A DNA stretch of 64,000 nt from the NCBI RefSeq assembly GCF_031769195.1, contig NZ_JAVHNP010000001.1, positions 186,001 through 250,000 of the forward strand, in the 5' to 3' direction. Origin of the DNA: Vreelandella sp031769195. Lineage in GTDB: Bacteria > Pseudomonadota > Gammaproteobacteria > Pseudomonadales > Halomonadaceae. The translations under genes and the position numbers were made by a program. Below, one piece after another: positions 17,501-24,845 of the stretch. A model generated the notes under the pieces. The model was not told the DNA's origin. It did no database searches and saw only the letters and a list, made by a program, of their open reading frames with translations. The first letter of the stretch is position 1. Each line of letters opens with the position of its first letter.

Positions 17501-19394
17501 AGGTGTCACGCATTTCGCTAAGGTTGACGCCTTCGCGGCTGTGCTCCAGTTCAAAGTCGTGAATCCAATAGCGCTGCTGCGGCGCATTAATATCGTAAGG
17601 GCGCTCGCCAATGACGCGCAGGCCGAGGTTTTCCATCATCGGCAGCACATCAGAAAGCGGGATTTGCGACTCACGGTGGAACAGCTTCAAATTCATGCCA
17701 CCCGCCTGCTCTTCCAACGGGCGGTAGAGCGACAGCGAGAGATCGTCGCCGTTATCTAGGTTCAGCAAATGCTGCACATCGAACACCGCCGTGCGGGCGT
17801 TAAAATCTTCCCGGTAGCTGGCAGAGAACGCATCGTGGAACTGATCAATCAGGTGGTTCGCGCGCTCTTCACCAAAGCCTTCAATCATCGCGGCTTGCAG
17901 GTCGTCGCGCCAGCTGCGGGCTAAGCGAGCGACCTTACTTTCCAGACGTTTTAGGTCGTACTGGCTGGGAGCATCGCCGTTGAAGCGCAGAATCAGTTGA
18001 ATGCGCGCCAGCACCGACTCGGACAGGTAAGTGTTGAAGTCACCAAAATGCGCATCCAACTCGTCGCACAACATGCCCTGAATGCGTTGACGCAGGTCGG
18101 TAGAGAACACGTCCCGTGGCACAAACACCAAGCAGGAGTAGAACTTACCGCTCACATCGGCACGAATAAACAGGCGCACCTGACGGCGCTCCCGAATATT
18201 GAGAATCCCTAGCGAGGTGCTGGCCAGAGATTCCGTGCTGATCTGGAATAGGTCGTCACGGGGGTACACTTCCAGCACTTGCAGCAGCTGCTTGCCGTTA
18301 TGGCCCTGAGGGTTAAAGCCAGCGATATCCATCACGGCTTTGAGTTTACGGCGCAGCAGCGGAATATTGCGCGGCGATTCGTTGTAGACCGTGGCCGTGA
18401 ACAGGCCAAAGAAGCGACGCTCACCGATCACATTACCATCGTCATCGTAGCGGTCGACGGTGATGTAATCCGGGTAGGTGGGGCGATGCACACGGGAGTG
18501 ATGAGCGCTTTTAGCAAACGAGAGCAATTGCGGCACCAGCACGTAGTCATCGTGCTCGTCGATGCCCTCTTCGGTACGAATGCGCTCGCGGTAGCGCGGC
18601 TGGTCCAGGCGGAAGACGCCCAGCACGCTATTGGGGTCACGCTGCAGCTCGTTACCTTCCAGCAGATACTCGTCATAGCCCAGGAAGGTGAAGTTATCTT
18701 TCAGCAGCCACTCGAGAAACGCGATGGCTTCTTCGTGGTCGTCCGGGTCGATTTGCGGCGGGCAGTTCTTTTCCAGCTCTTGGATAGCGGAGGTAATTTG
18801 TCCGCACATGGCGTCAAAATCACCAACGGCGGTGCGCACATCGCGCAGCACTTCGTGTAGGTTGCGCTCAATTTTCGCCAGCGATTCGGCGTCCGTGTGG
18901 CGGTCAACCTCAATCACAATGAGGGATTCCCGAGCCTCCGGGGCGTTCTCATCTTTGGGAGAGGCCAGCTCGCTAAGCTGATGCTGGTGATCACGCGCCA
19001 CCGCAAACACGGCGTTTTGAATCGCATGAACCGTCAGGCCGCGACGGTTGAGCTCGATACGCACGGAATCCACCAGAAACGGCATATCTTCATGTAGCAC
19101 TGCCACAAAGGTGTGGGTCGACTGCCAACCGTGCTCTTCAAAGTCCGGGTTAAAAATACGCACTTTGGGGCTTTGGGCGTCGTGGTGCTGTAAAAACTGC
19201 CAGATGGAGAGCGTCGCGCCGTAAAGGTCGTCCAGCCGACGGTCTACCAGGTCTTCTACCGGTACCGTGGCGTAAAAGTGGCGCGCAAAGGCTTCAATGG
19301 CAGCCGCCCTTGCTGGCTCCAGTCGCGCTTCCAATCGCTCTTGTAGCTGCTTTAAAAGATCCCGCCGACTCTCTTCAATCGCAACGTAATGCAT
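14571..19394 (-). CDS. gdhB: Large NAD-dependent glutamate dehydrogenase (GDH-180 type)
   Basis: This 1607-residue enzyme is the large bacterial NAD-glutamate dehydrogenase that oxidises glutamate to 2-oxoglutarate and ammonia, mainly in catabolism. The long N-terminal half contains ACT-like regulatory regions. The catalytic part lies near 780-1200: the substrate region has LRGGKVARGGLRWSDR and VPVGAKGGFV, and the NAD region follows with VGVGDMAGDVFGNG and GEGGNLGLTQRGR. A helical C-terminal domain completes it. The length matches the roughly 1620-residue Pseudomonas enzyme, so the gene is intact. It is monocistronic, with a strong terminator downstream. Confidence 0.97.
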   Translation of the reverse strand: MHYVAIEESRRDLLKQLQERLEARLEPARAAAIEAFARHFYATVPVEDLVDRRLDDLYGATLSIWQFLQHHDAQSPKVRIFNPDFEEHGWQSTHTFVAVLHEDMPFLVDSVRIELNRRGLTVHAIQNAVFAVARDHQHQLSELASPKDENAPEARESLIVIEVDRHTDAESLAKIERNLHEVLRDVRTAVGDFDAMCGQITSAIQELEKNCPPQIDPDDHEEAIAFLEWLLKDNFTFLGYDEYLLEGNELQRDPNSVLGVFRLDQPRYRERIRTEEGIDEHDDYVLVPQLLSFAKSAHHSRVHRPTYPDYITVDRYDDDGNVIGERRFFGLFTATVYNESPRNIPLLRRKLKAVMDIAGFNPQGHNGKQLLQVLEVYPRDDLFQISTESLASTSLGILNIRERRQVRLFIRADVSGKFYSCLVFVPRDVFSTDLRQRIQGMLCDELDAHFGDFNTYLSESVLARIQLILRFNGDAPSQYDLKRLESKVARLARSWRDDLQAAMIEGFGEERANHLIDQFHDAFSASYREDFNARTAVFDVQHLLNLDNGDDLSLSLYRPLEEQAGGMNLKLFHRESQIPLSDVLPMMENLGLRVIGERPYDINAPQQRYWIHDFELEHSREGVNLSEMRDTFSEAFKRIWAGEADNDAFNRLIIGAGLDWREVAMLRGYARYLKQIRFGMSQDYIAATLANYPAITQTLVQLFRLRFDPAQQPSSVDDCLASLNEHLDGVASLNDDQLLRRFMELIQATLRTNYYQKTDDGRFKDYISYKLEPSKVTGMPKPRPAFEIFVCSPRVEGVHLRGGKVARGGLRWSDRLEDFRTEVLGLVKAQQVKNAVIVPVGAKGGFVCKRMPENADRETQQKEGIACYQIFIRALLDVTDNLVGGEVVPPQNVVRHDEDDTYLVVAADKGTATFSDIANAISVEYGHWLGDAFASGGANGYDHKKMAITARGAWESVKRHFKNLGVNTQEDLFTVVGVGDMAGDVFGNGMLLSDKIQLVGAFNHMHIFVDPNPDAAAAFAERKRLFNLPRSSWEDYSAELISQGGGIFNRSAKSISITPEMQQVFGIEEARLSPNDLIRAMLKAKVDLIWNGGIGTYVKSSEETDADVGDKANDALRINGKELNCRVVGEGGNLGLTQRGRMEAAANGVRVYTDFIDNAGGVNCSDHEVNIKILIDEVVKRGDMTDKQRNQLLADMTEEVADLVILDNYRQTQALDLSEILSHQGMGPYRRFISELESAGQIDRELEFLPADDVLKERASNNQGMHLPELSVLISYAKSTLKGDLINSDVPDDLYIHRHLERLFPAVLTERYQTEMYDHRLKREIVATQVANDLVDHMGIVFVRRLMDSTGAGRADIARAYVMARDAFNLTDLWAQIEALDNQVPSRVQYSMMLDLMRMIRRATRWFLRQHLGLTTQDTIEYFGPRLAQLQEGIGELLSGEEQAAWRQRCDELQAEGVPEALAATVAAAPSLYAGLGIIQAARLTNEKPQRVAEVFYEIGSRLELPWMIQQVTHLEVRDAWQAQARETFRDDIDRQQLALTTSVLKLEAGSRDTPERVAQWLEQHAELHRRWCRLIDEVRGGSEGGFALFAVAVRELVDLAESDSEA

Positions 19395-19571
19395 CCATCA
19401 CCTCGACTGCCTGGGGCCACTACTTAGGCCAAAAAAACGAAGGACAATAGGCCTTTAGGCCACTCTACCTGTTAGCTTACGCTACCCAGGACCGCCACCC
19501 TAACCATCTGACAGGTTATTCATGGTGTATGCCGCTTGTGCATCATAAGCACTATTGACAAGTTCAGCGTA

Positions 19572-20699
19572 TCAGCTTTGCGAGGGCGCTTGTGGCGGCC
19601 GACGGGTCAGCAATACGCCACACTCACAGTGGTGGGTAAACGGAAACTGGTCAAATAGCGCAAAACGCTCAATGTCATGGGTCTTGGTCAGTAGCGTTAA
19701 GTTCTCGGCAAGTGTGGCCGGGTTGCATGAAATATAGACGATTTGAGCGTATTCGCTGATTTGATGGCAGCTTTGCTCGTCTAGCCCGGCCCTGGGCGGG
19801 TCGACTAACACGGTCGAAAAGTCATATTCGTCCAGCGCCATTTCGTCGACCCGGCGGCCCTCTTTTTCCCCTTTCAGCGCCAGTGCAAACTCTTCCGCTG
19901 ACATGCGCGCCACATGCGCATTGGTCACGCCATTGGCTTCCAGGTTGACGTTAGCGCTAGCTACCGAAGTACGCGAAATCTCAGTGGCCAGCACGCGGCG
20001 AAAGTTCTCCGCCAGCGCAATGGTAAAATTGCCGTTGCCGCAGTAAAGCTCTACTAAATCTTCGTCTTGGCGGCCATACGTGGCCTGTTTTGCCCAGCTC
20101 AGCATGGTTTGGCAAATATCGGCGTTGGGCTGGGTAAAGCTGTTTTCCACCTGCTGGTAATGCAGCGTGCGACCATCCACCGTGAGGCGCTCCCATACAT
20201 GGTCGCGGGTAAGCACCAGGCGCTGCTTGCGGGAGCGGCCAATGATCATAATGCCCAGGGATGTTTCCAGCTCGCGCGCTTCTGCTTCCCACGCGTCCCC
20301 TAGCGGGCGGTGATAAATCAGCGTCACCAGCGCCTCACCAGACAGCGTAGTTAGGAACTCCACCTGAAATAGGCGACGGCGCAATTCATCGCTGGCGAGA
20401 AACGCTTCTCGCAGTTTGGGCATCAGTTCGTTAATGCGGGCGCTGGCCACCGGAAATTGATCTAGGCGAATCACCCGCTTGTTTTTGGGGTTTTCCGGGT
20501 CGACCTCAAACATGGCGTAAAAGAGGTCGTCCTCTTCATGCCAAATGCGAAACTCGCAGCGCTGGCGATAGTGGCTGGGCGGCGAGGGGTACACCTCGAG
20601 CGCTGGCGTATCAAATGCTGCAAACGTGCTCTCCACGTAGGCTTGTTTCTCAGCCAGCTGTTCGTCGTAGCGTGCGGTGTCTACTGTTGGGATCGCCAA
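19572..20699 (-). CDS. trmA: tRNA (uracil-54-C5)-methyltransferase TrmA
   Basis: TrmA makes ribothymidine at position 54 of the tRNA T-loop using SAM. The 375-residue protein (E. coli 366) has the class I methyltransferase motif VELYCGNGNFTIALA, the catalytic-loop motif VDPPRAGLD and the nucleophile Cys in YISCNPATLAENL. There is no TRAM domain or iron-sulfur cluster motif, which separates it from RlmC and RlmD. The start is a TTG at 20699, preceded by GAGGAG at good spacing. murI lies about 75 bp upstream on the same strand, so a shared transcript is possible. Confidence 0.95.
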   Translation of the reverse strand: MAIPTVDTARYDEQLAEKQAYVESTFAAFDTPALEVYPSPPSHYRQRCEFRIWHEEDDLFYAMFEVDPENPKNKRVIRLDQFPVASARINELMPKLREAFLASDELRRRLFQVEFLTTLSGEALVTLIYHRPLGDAWEAEARELETSLGIMIIGRSRKQRLVLTRDHVWERLTVDGRTLHYQQVENSFTQPNADICQTMLSWAKQATYGRQDEDLVELYCGNGNFTIALAENFRRVLATEISRTSVASANVNLEANGVTNAHVARMSAEEFALALKGEKEGRRVDEMALDEYDFSTVLVDPPRAGLDEQSCHQISEYAQIVYISCNPATLAENLTLLTKTHDIERFALFDQFPFTHHCECGVLLTRRPPQAPSQS

Positions 20700-20774
20700 G
20701 GTGGCTCCTCTTTACTCACTATGAATTGCAAAAAAGACGGTCTATTCATCGACTGGGCTTAGCAGGTACTGGAG

Positions 20775-21581
20775 TCAGCAGATACTGGGCGTACTGGGCA
20801 GTAAAAGGGGCTGCGGCGGGCAAAAACCGTAGCGGGCAAGCCCATCGGTGAGCGCTTGAGCAGGCGCTGTCGTAAAGCAACGGCCATCGTGGGCCTTACT
20901 CACCAGCGTGGCTGCCACCTGCCCCACCCTGCGGGCAATGGCGTCGCCAGAGTCCACCCACGCAAGCGGCGTTGGGGCAAGCGTATTCAGCAGTGGCTGC
21001 AGTAAGGGGAAGTGGGTGCAGCCAAGCACAACCGTATCCAGTGCGGGGCGCTGCTGAGTTGCCTGCCACAGCGGCGCTAGCGCCTGCTGAATGCGCGGTG
21101 CGTTCAATGGCGCGCCAGCCAGCCAAGCCTCCGCTTCCGTGACCAGCGCGTCGGCGGCAATTTTGGTGACCACGCAGTCACTGGCAAAGCTGTCGATTAA
21201 TGTTTGGGTATAGGGGCGGTTAACCGTGGCGGTGGTGGCTAACAGGCCAATATGGCGCGATGTGCTGATCAGTGCGGCGGGTTTAATGGCGGGCACCGTG
21301 CCAATCACCGGGATCGTTAACGCTTGGCGCAGGCCTTCAAGGGCCAGCGTGCTCGCCGTATTACAGGCCACCACCAGTACGCTGGCATCACAGGCTTGCA
21401 CTGCGGCTTGGCACACTAAAACGATTCGTTCGGCCAGCGTTGCATCGTCTCGCAGGCCATAAGGCAGCCATGCGTTATCACAGGCGTAGCATAAGGCAGC
21501 AGTGGGATAGTGCTGACGCAGCGCATGTGCCACGGATAAGCCGCCCACGCCAGAATCAAAAATCAGTATTGGCCCTGACAT
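20775..21581 (-). CDS. murI: Glutamate racemase MurI
   Basis: MurI makes D-glutamate for peptidoglycan by cofactor-independent racemisation with two cysteines. The 268-residue protein has the N-terminal IFDSGVGGLSV motif, the first catalytic Cys in VACNTAST (about residue 73) and the second in LGCTHFPLL (about residue 187). Length is typical. It lies upstream of trmA on the same strand with a gap of about 75 bp, and a terminator separates it from the hemerythrin-like gene further upstream. Confidence 0.96.
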   Translation of the reverse strand: MSGPILIFDSGVGGLSVAHALRQHYPTAALCYACDNAWLPYGLRDDATLAERIVLVCQAAVQACDASVLVVACNTASTLALEGLRQALTIPVIGTVPAIKPAALISTSRHIGLLATTATVNRPYTQTLIDSFASDCVVTKIAADALVTEAEAWLAGAPLNAPRIQQALAPLWQATQQRPALDTVVLGCTHFPLLQPLLNTLAPTPLAWVDSGDAIARRVGQVAATLVSKAHDGRCFTTAPAQALTDGLARYGFCPPQPLLLPSTPSIC

Positions 21582-21681
21582 TACCCCTCACCTACGCCAT
21601 CCACCCTGTTGAAACCCTGCGTTGATTAACGCGCTATTCACTGCACCCATCACGCAGTGGCGTGACAGTTCAGTTGCCCAT

Positions 21682-21713
21682 AAAAACGGGGCGCTAGTTT
21701 AACACGCCCCGTT
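21682..21713 (-). terminator. Rho-independent terminator after the hemerythrin-like gene
   Basis: Perfect 9-bp arms AACGGGGCG and CGCCCCGTT enclose an 11-base loop. On the minus strand the stem runs into a U-run. It is 30 bp beyond the hemerythrin-like stop codon and about 100 bp before murI. Confidence 0.8.
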
Positions 21714-21742
21714 AGGCTCTGAAGGGTTTGCGTTGGAATGGC

Positions 21743-22288
21743 CTACAGCGGGGGGACCTCAGCGCCGCATAGCTCGGCGTATAGCTCGGGGTAAGCAAGC
21801 TGTAGGCGCTCTAGCTCTTGCTCAGCGCCTTCCGGCAGGGCTTGGCGCAGCTCCTCCATATCCTCATCGCTAAAGTGCTTATCAATCAAAGGGAACAGCC
21901 CTTCACGTTCGTGGCGAAGGTAGCCGCGATGCGCTTCCAAATACGCTTTTAAGTCCTCAGCGAAGCGATCCATGGGCAGGATATTATCCATCAGGATCAT
22001 GTCGATATCGTGGGAGAGGCGCATTAAACGCGGTTTTAGCTCACGATAATCGCTGGCCATTTGCTCCATCAAAGGAAGCTGCTGAGGTGCCTGCACCTGC
22101 AACCGCTCAACACAGATACGCTCAAGGGGCGTTGCAAAGCCATCCATATAGGACAAAATGTAGTCAACCACTTCGCGCATCAGCTTGAAGTCAGGCCGCT
22201 CACCACAGGCCAAGGTTTTATGCTTGAGCTGCAGCACATGGAGCATTCGTGCCATGTTGGCATGATCTAGACGCAGTTGATTTAACAT
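21743..22288 (-). CDS. Hemerythrin-fold protein lacking several iron ligands
   Basis: This 181-residue, all-helical protein follows the HHE hemerythrin domain layout, with LRLDHANMARML at the start, a YMDGF segment, and a C-terminal HEREGLFPL segment. Hemerythrins bind a di-iron centre and sense or carry O2 or NO. Aligning by eye, His9, Glu56 and Glu127 are kept. The usual HHPKE motif is instead ATPLE (52-56), and the His of the third and fourth helices appear as Tyr81 and Tyr123. It may therefore not bind two irons. The ATG at 22288 has AGGAG eight bases upstream; a longer reading from 22318 has no such site. It is divergent from rarA and ends at a strong terminator. Its function is unknown. 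Confidence 0.75.
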   Translation of the reverse strand: MLNQLRLDHANMARMLHVLQLKHKTLACGERPDFKLMREVVDYILSYMDGFATPLERICVERLQVQAPQQLPLMEQMASDYRELKPRLMRLSHDIDMILMDNILPMDRFAEDLKAYLEAHRGYLRHEREGLFPLIDKHFSDEDMEELRQALPEGAEQELERLQLAYPELYAELCGAEVPPL

Positions 22289-22529
22289 CGTGCCGTCTCC
22301 TTTGTAAGTATCATGCATGCCGCCTTCGTTTTACGGAAGCCTTCGGCAAGCGGTCATGAGCAGGGTTCTACTACACTAGCGTTAATCCTTGCGATGCGCC
22401 TCTGGGATTATCAACGTGGTGCGCGCTTCTTGATGGTTATGCCAAAAGGTAGTCTGACGTTACGCTATTTACCACAGACACTTATTAAGCGTTAGTTGTT
22501 CAACGTCTCGATTTACAACGGAAGTTTAT

Positions 22530-23855
22530 ATGGATCTTTTTGACGCCACTCCCGGTGAAGATGCGCCACTGGCCTATCGCATGCGCCCTGTCTCGCTGGA
22601 TGACTATGTGGGCCAGCAGGCATTAGTGGGGCCGGAAAAACCGCTGCGCCGCATGGCGGAGTCGGGCGTGGTGCGCTCGATGATCTTATGGGGCCCGCCC
22701 GGGGTGGGTAAAACAACCCTGGCAGAGCTTTTGGCGCGTGCCTCCGAGACCCATCTTGAGCACCTGAGCGCGGTGATGGCGGGTGTTAAAGAGATACGCT
22801 TGGTGGTAGAGCGCGCTCGCCAACGCAGCTCACCTACGCTTCTCTTTTTAGATGAGATTCATCGTTTGAACAAGAGCCAGCAGGATGCCCTACTGCCACA
22901 TGTGGAGTCGGGCCTGTTAACTCTGATTGGCGCAACCACCGAAAACCCCTCATTTGAAGTGAATTCAGCATTACTCTCCCGCGCGCGGGTATACGTGCTA
23001 AAACCACTTACACAGCAAGAACTTATCGAGGTAATGCAGCAAGCACTGGACAACCCCGAGCGCGGGCTGGGTAAGCGCAGCATTCACATAGAGTCAGGGG
23101 TGCTGGAAGCCCTTGCCCACGCCAGCGCCGGAGATGCGCGACGCGCCCTAGGCCTACTAGAAACAGCCTGCGATTTTACCGAGCAACAAGATGGCCGCGA
23201 AGTGCTGCGCAAGGCGGTGCTGGCGGATGTGGTAGGCCATCAATCCAGCGCCTTTGATAAGCAGGGCGATGCTTATTACGACCTGCTCTCTGCCATTCAT
23301 AAGTCGATCCGTTCGTCGCGTCCTGATGCCGCGCTTTTGTACATGGCACGCTTTATACAGGGCGGTGGTGACCCGTTGGATATTGTTCGCCGCTTAACGG
23401 CCATTGCTTCGGAAGACGTGGGCAATGCCGACCCACGTGCCCTGCCGCTGGTGATTGCCGCCTGGGATGCTTATTTGCGCCTCGGCGATTATGAGGGCCA
23501 GCGAGCGATTGCTCACGCGGCTATTCATTTAGCAGTGGCCCCCAAAAGTAATCGCATTGACCGTGCCTGGAAGCGCGCGCAGCAGTTTGTTCAACAGCAG
23601 CCGCAGGTGGAGGTACCCAGCTACCTGCGTAATGCACCCACCAAACTGATGGAGCAGCTTGGCCATGGCGAAGGCTACCGCTACGCCCACAACGAGCCAG
23701 ATGGCTACCCAGCGGGCAGCGCCCACGACTGCTGGCCAGAGGACGTGCCGAAAACACACTTTTACGAACCAAGCCCGTTTGGCCAAGAGAAGCGGTTTGG
23801 GGAAATCATGGCGTGGCGGGAAAGCCGCGACCAGGAAGCAGATCAGGCGCCCTAG
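22530..23855 (+). CDS. rarA: Replication-associated recombination protein A (RarA/MgsA)
   Basis: RarA is a clamp-loader-related AAA+ ATPase that acts at stalled replication forks. The 441-residue protein has Walker A GPPGVGKT at 55-62, Walker B LFLDEIHRLNKSQQDALL, the sensor GATTENPSFEVNSALLSR, and the C-terminal tetramerisation region (about 260-400). Length matches the family. The start follows a GGAAG site. The stop codon lies at the centre of a perfect 24-bp palindrome. It is convergent with lolA, its usual neighbour. Confidence 0.97.
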   Translation: MDLFDATPGEDAPLAYRMRPVSLDDYVGQQALVGPEKPLRRMAESGVVRSMILWGPPGVGKTTLAELLARASETHLEHLSAVMAGVKEIRLVVERARQRSSPTLLFLDEIHRLNKSQQDALLPHVESGLLTLIGATTENPSFEVNSALLSRARVYVLKPLTQQELIEVMQQALDNPERGLGKRSIHIESGVLEALAHASAGDARRALGLLETACDFTEQQDGREVLRKAVLADVVGHQSSAFDKQGDAYYDLLSAIHKSIRSSRPDAALLYMARFIQGGGDPLDIVRRLTAIASEDVGNADPRALPLVIAAWDAYLRLGDYEGQRAIAHAAIHLAVAPKSNRIDRAWKRAQQFVQQQPQVEVPSYLRNAPTKLMEQLGHGEGYRYAHNEPDGYPAGSAHDCWPEDVPKTHFYEPSPFGQEKRFGEIMAWRESRDQEADQAP

Positions 23856-23865
23856 GGCGCCTGAT
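23842..23865. repeat. Perfect 24-bp palindrome across the rarA stop codon
   Basis: Each 12-base arm starts ATCAGGCGCCCT on its own strand, and the TAG stop of rarA forms part of the centre. No T-run follows directly, so it is not a standard terminator by itself. A second hairpin begins nine bases later. Confidence 0.8.
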
Positions 23866-23873
23866 GGTAACGT

Positions 23874-23896
23874 GGCGGGGTAGTGACTGCCCCGCC
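23874..23896 (+). terminator. Possible terminator hairpin after rarA
   Basis: Arms GGCGGGG and CCCCGCC enclose a 9-base loop. The following sequence (CTCTTCTATTTCTT) is pyrimidine-rich but lacks an uninterrupted T-run, so termination strength is uncertain. Confidence 0.45.
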
Positions 23897-23911
23897 CTCT
23901 TCTATTTCTTA

Positions 23912-24034
23912 CTTACCTTTTCTACACACCTTTCCTACTTACCATTTCGACTGACTATTTTCGATTTACCATTCTCGACTTACCATTCTCGATTTACCCT
24001 TCACTACTTGCGATTCACTGCTTACGATTCACCG
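23912..24034. repeat. Degenerate 13-14 bp tandem array between rarA and lolA
   Basis: Nine consecutive units of 13 or 14 bp fill the stretch and end exactly at the lolA stop codon (24035). On the plus strand the units resemble CTTACCATTCTCGA. The first three units are 13 bp; the last six are 14 bp. The best-conserved pair (23965-23992) differs at one base. There is no coding potential and no stable hairpin. Confidence 0.8.
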
Positions 24035-24691
24035 CTAGAGCTCTTCGCGAATGACGTCGGTACCTTCAGGAATCTGGAAATCAAACAGGCCGCGGTCAAT
24101 ATTGCCATTGCGTGTGACATCGCTAAAGGTAATCGCAGTGCGTTGGCCGGTGCTATCCATCATCCACAGTTCAGTGAGGGTATCGCCTTCAAACACCATG
24201 CTGAGTTCTTCAAACAGCGTGTCTGCCAGGGTAGGAATCAGCGTGAAAACATCATCACCGTCTTGCTGCTCATAAAATACATCGTAGCTGGAGGTGAGCT
24301 CATCAGCACTGCCTGACAGCAGTAGCGCGGGCGTATGAGTGACGCGGTCATCCATCGCCTGAATGGTCACTTGCTCAAGGTCTGGATCGTAGAGATAAAC
24401 ATCATCGCCGTCGGAGACCACCGTTTGCGAGTACGGGGCTTCAACTTCCCAACGCAGCATGCCAGGACGCGATAGCCACATTTCGCCACGAGCGCTTTGC
24501 AGGCGTTCACCGCCTCCGTCCAAAATCTGCTGCTCGAACGTGGCGTGATAGTTCTCCAGAGGGTCCAAGCGCTCGGTCAGCCGCTCAGCAGCCTCATTGG
24601 CCCACGCGGCCATGGGGGCAGCAAAGGTTAACCCTAGCGCACTGGCGGCCAGCGCCAGCGCAGGTGAGCGACGGTTGGAGGGTTCGCGCAT
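24035..24691 (-). CDS. lolA: Outer-membrane lipoprotein carrier protein LolA
   Basis: LolA is the periplasmic chaperone that takes lipoproteins from LolCDE to LolB. The 218-residue protein begins with a signal peptide (Arg-rich start, hydrophobic ALALAASALGLTFAAPMAAW, cleavage probably after AWA). Next come the mature domain motifs LTERLDPLENYHATFEQQ, RPGMLRWEVEAPYSQTVVSDG and VYLYDPDLEQV. The ATG at 24691 is chosen because AGGGAG lies before it and it places the signal peptide at the start. The gene follows ftsK on the same strand, but a terminator lies between them. Confidence 0.95.
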   Translation of the reverse strand: MREPSNRRSPALALAASALGLTFAAPMAAWANEAAERLTERLDPLENYHATFEQQILDGGGERLQSARGEMWLSRPGMLRWEVEAPYSQTVVSDGDDVYLYDPDLEQVTIQAMDDRVTHTPALLLSGSADELTSSYDVFYEQQDGDDVFTLIPTLADTLFEELSMVFEGDTLTELWMMDSTGQRTAITFSDVTRNGNIDRGLFDFQIPEGTDVIREEL

Positions 24692-24771
24692 GTTCTTTCT
24701 CCCTAGGCATTCATTGCCGAATAGCGGACGAGGCAAGGAGCGTTAAAACGATCCGTATGCCTCTCAGACGT

Positions 24772-24802
24772 AAAAAGCGCCGCAGGGTTTCACCGGCGGC
24801 GC
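24772..24802 (-). terminator. Rho-independent terminator after ftsK
   Basis: Perfect 7-bp arms GCGCCGC and GCGGCGC, with a 12-base loop, are followed on the minus strand by five U residues. It lies 44 bp after the ftsK stop and before lolA, so lolA probably has its own promoter or depends on read-through. Confidence 0.8.
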
Positions 24803-24845
24803 GACTTTCACGCTTGTTGCATGATTGGTACCGCCAAACTCACGT

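Noticed and set aside
15384..18860. Several long plus-strand open frames opposite gdhB (up to 312 codons)
   Set aside because: They are antisense shadows of a strongly conserved 1607-residue gene; their translations are His/Gln/Val-rich, with no family features and no ribosome-binding sites.
23912..24034. CRISPR-like reading of the repeats next to lolA
   Set aside because: Units are 13-14 bp, contiguous and degenerate, with no spacers and no cas genes nearby.
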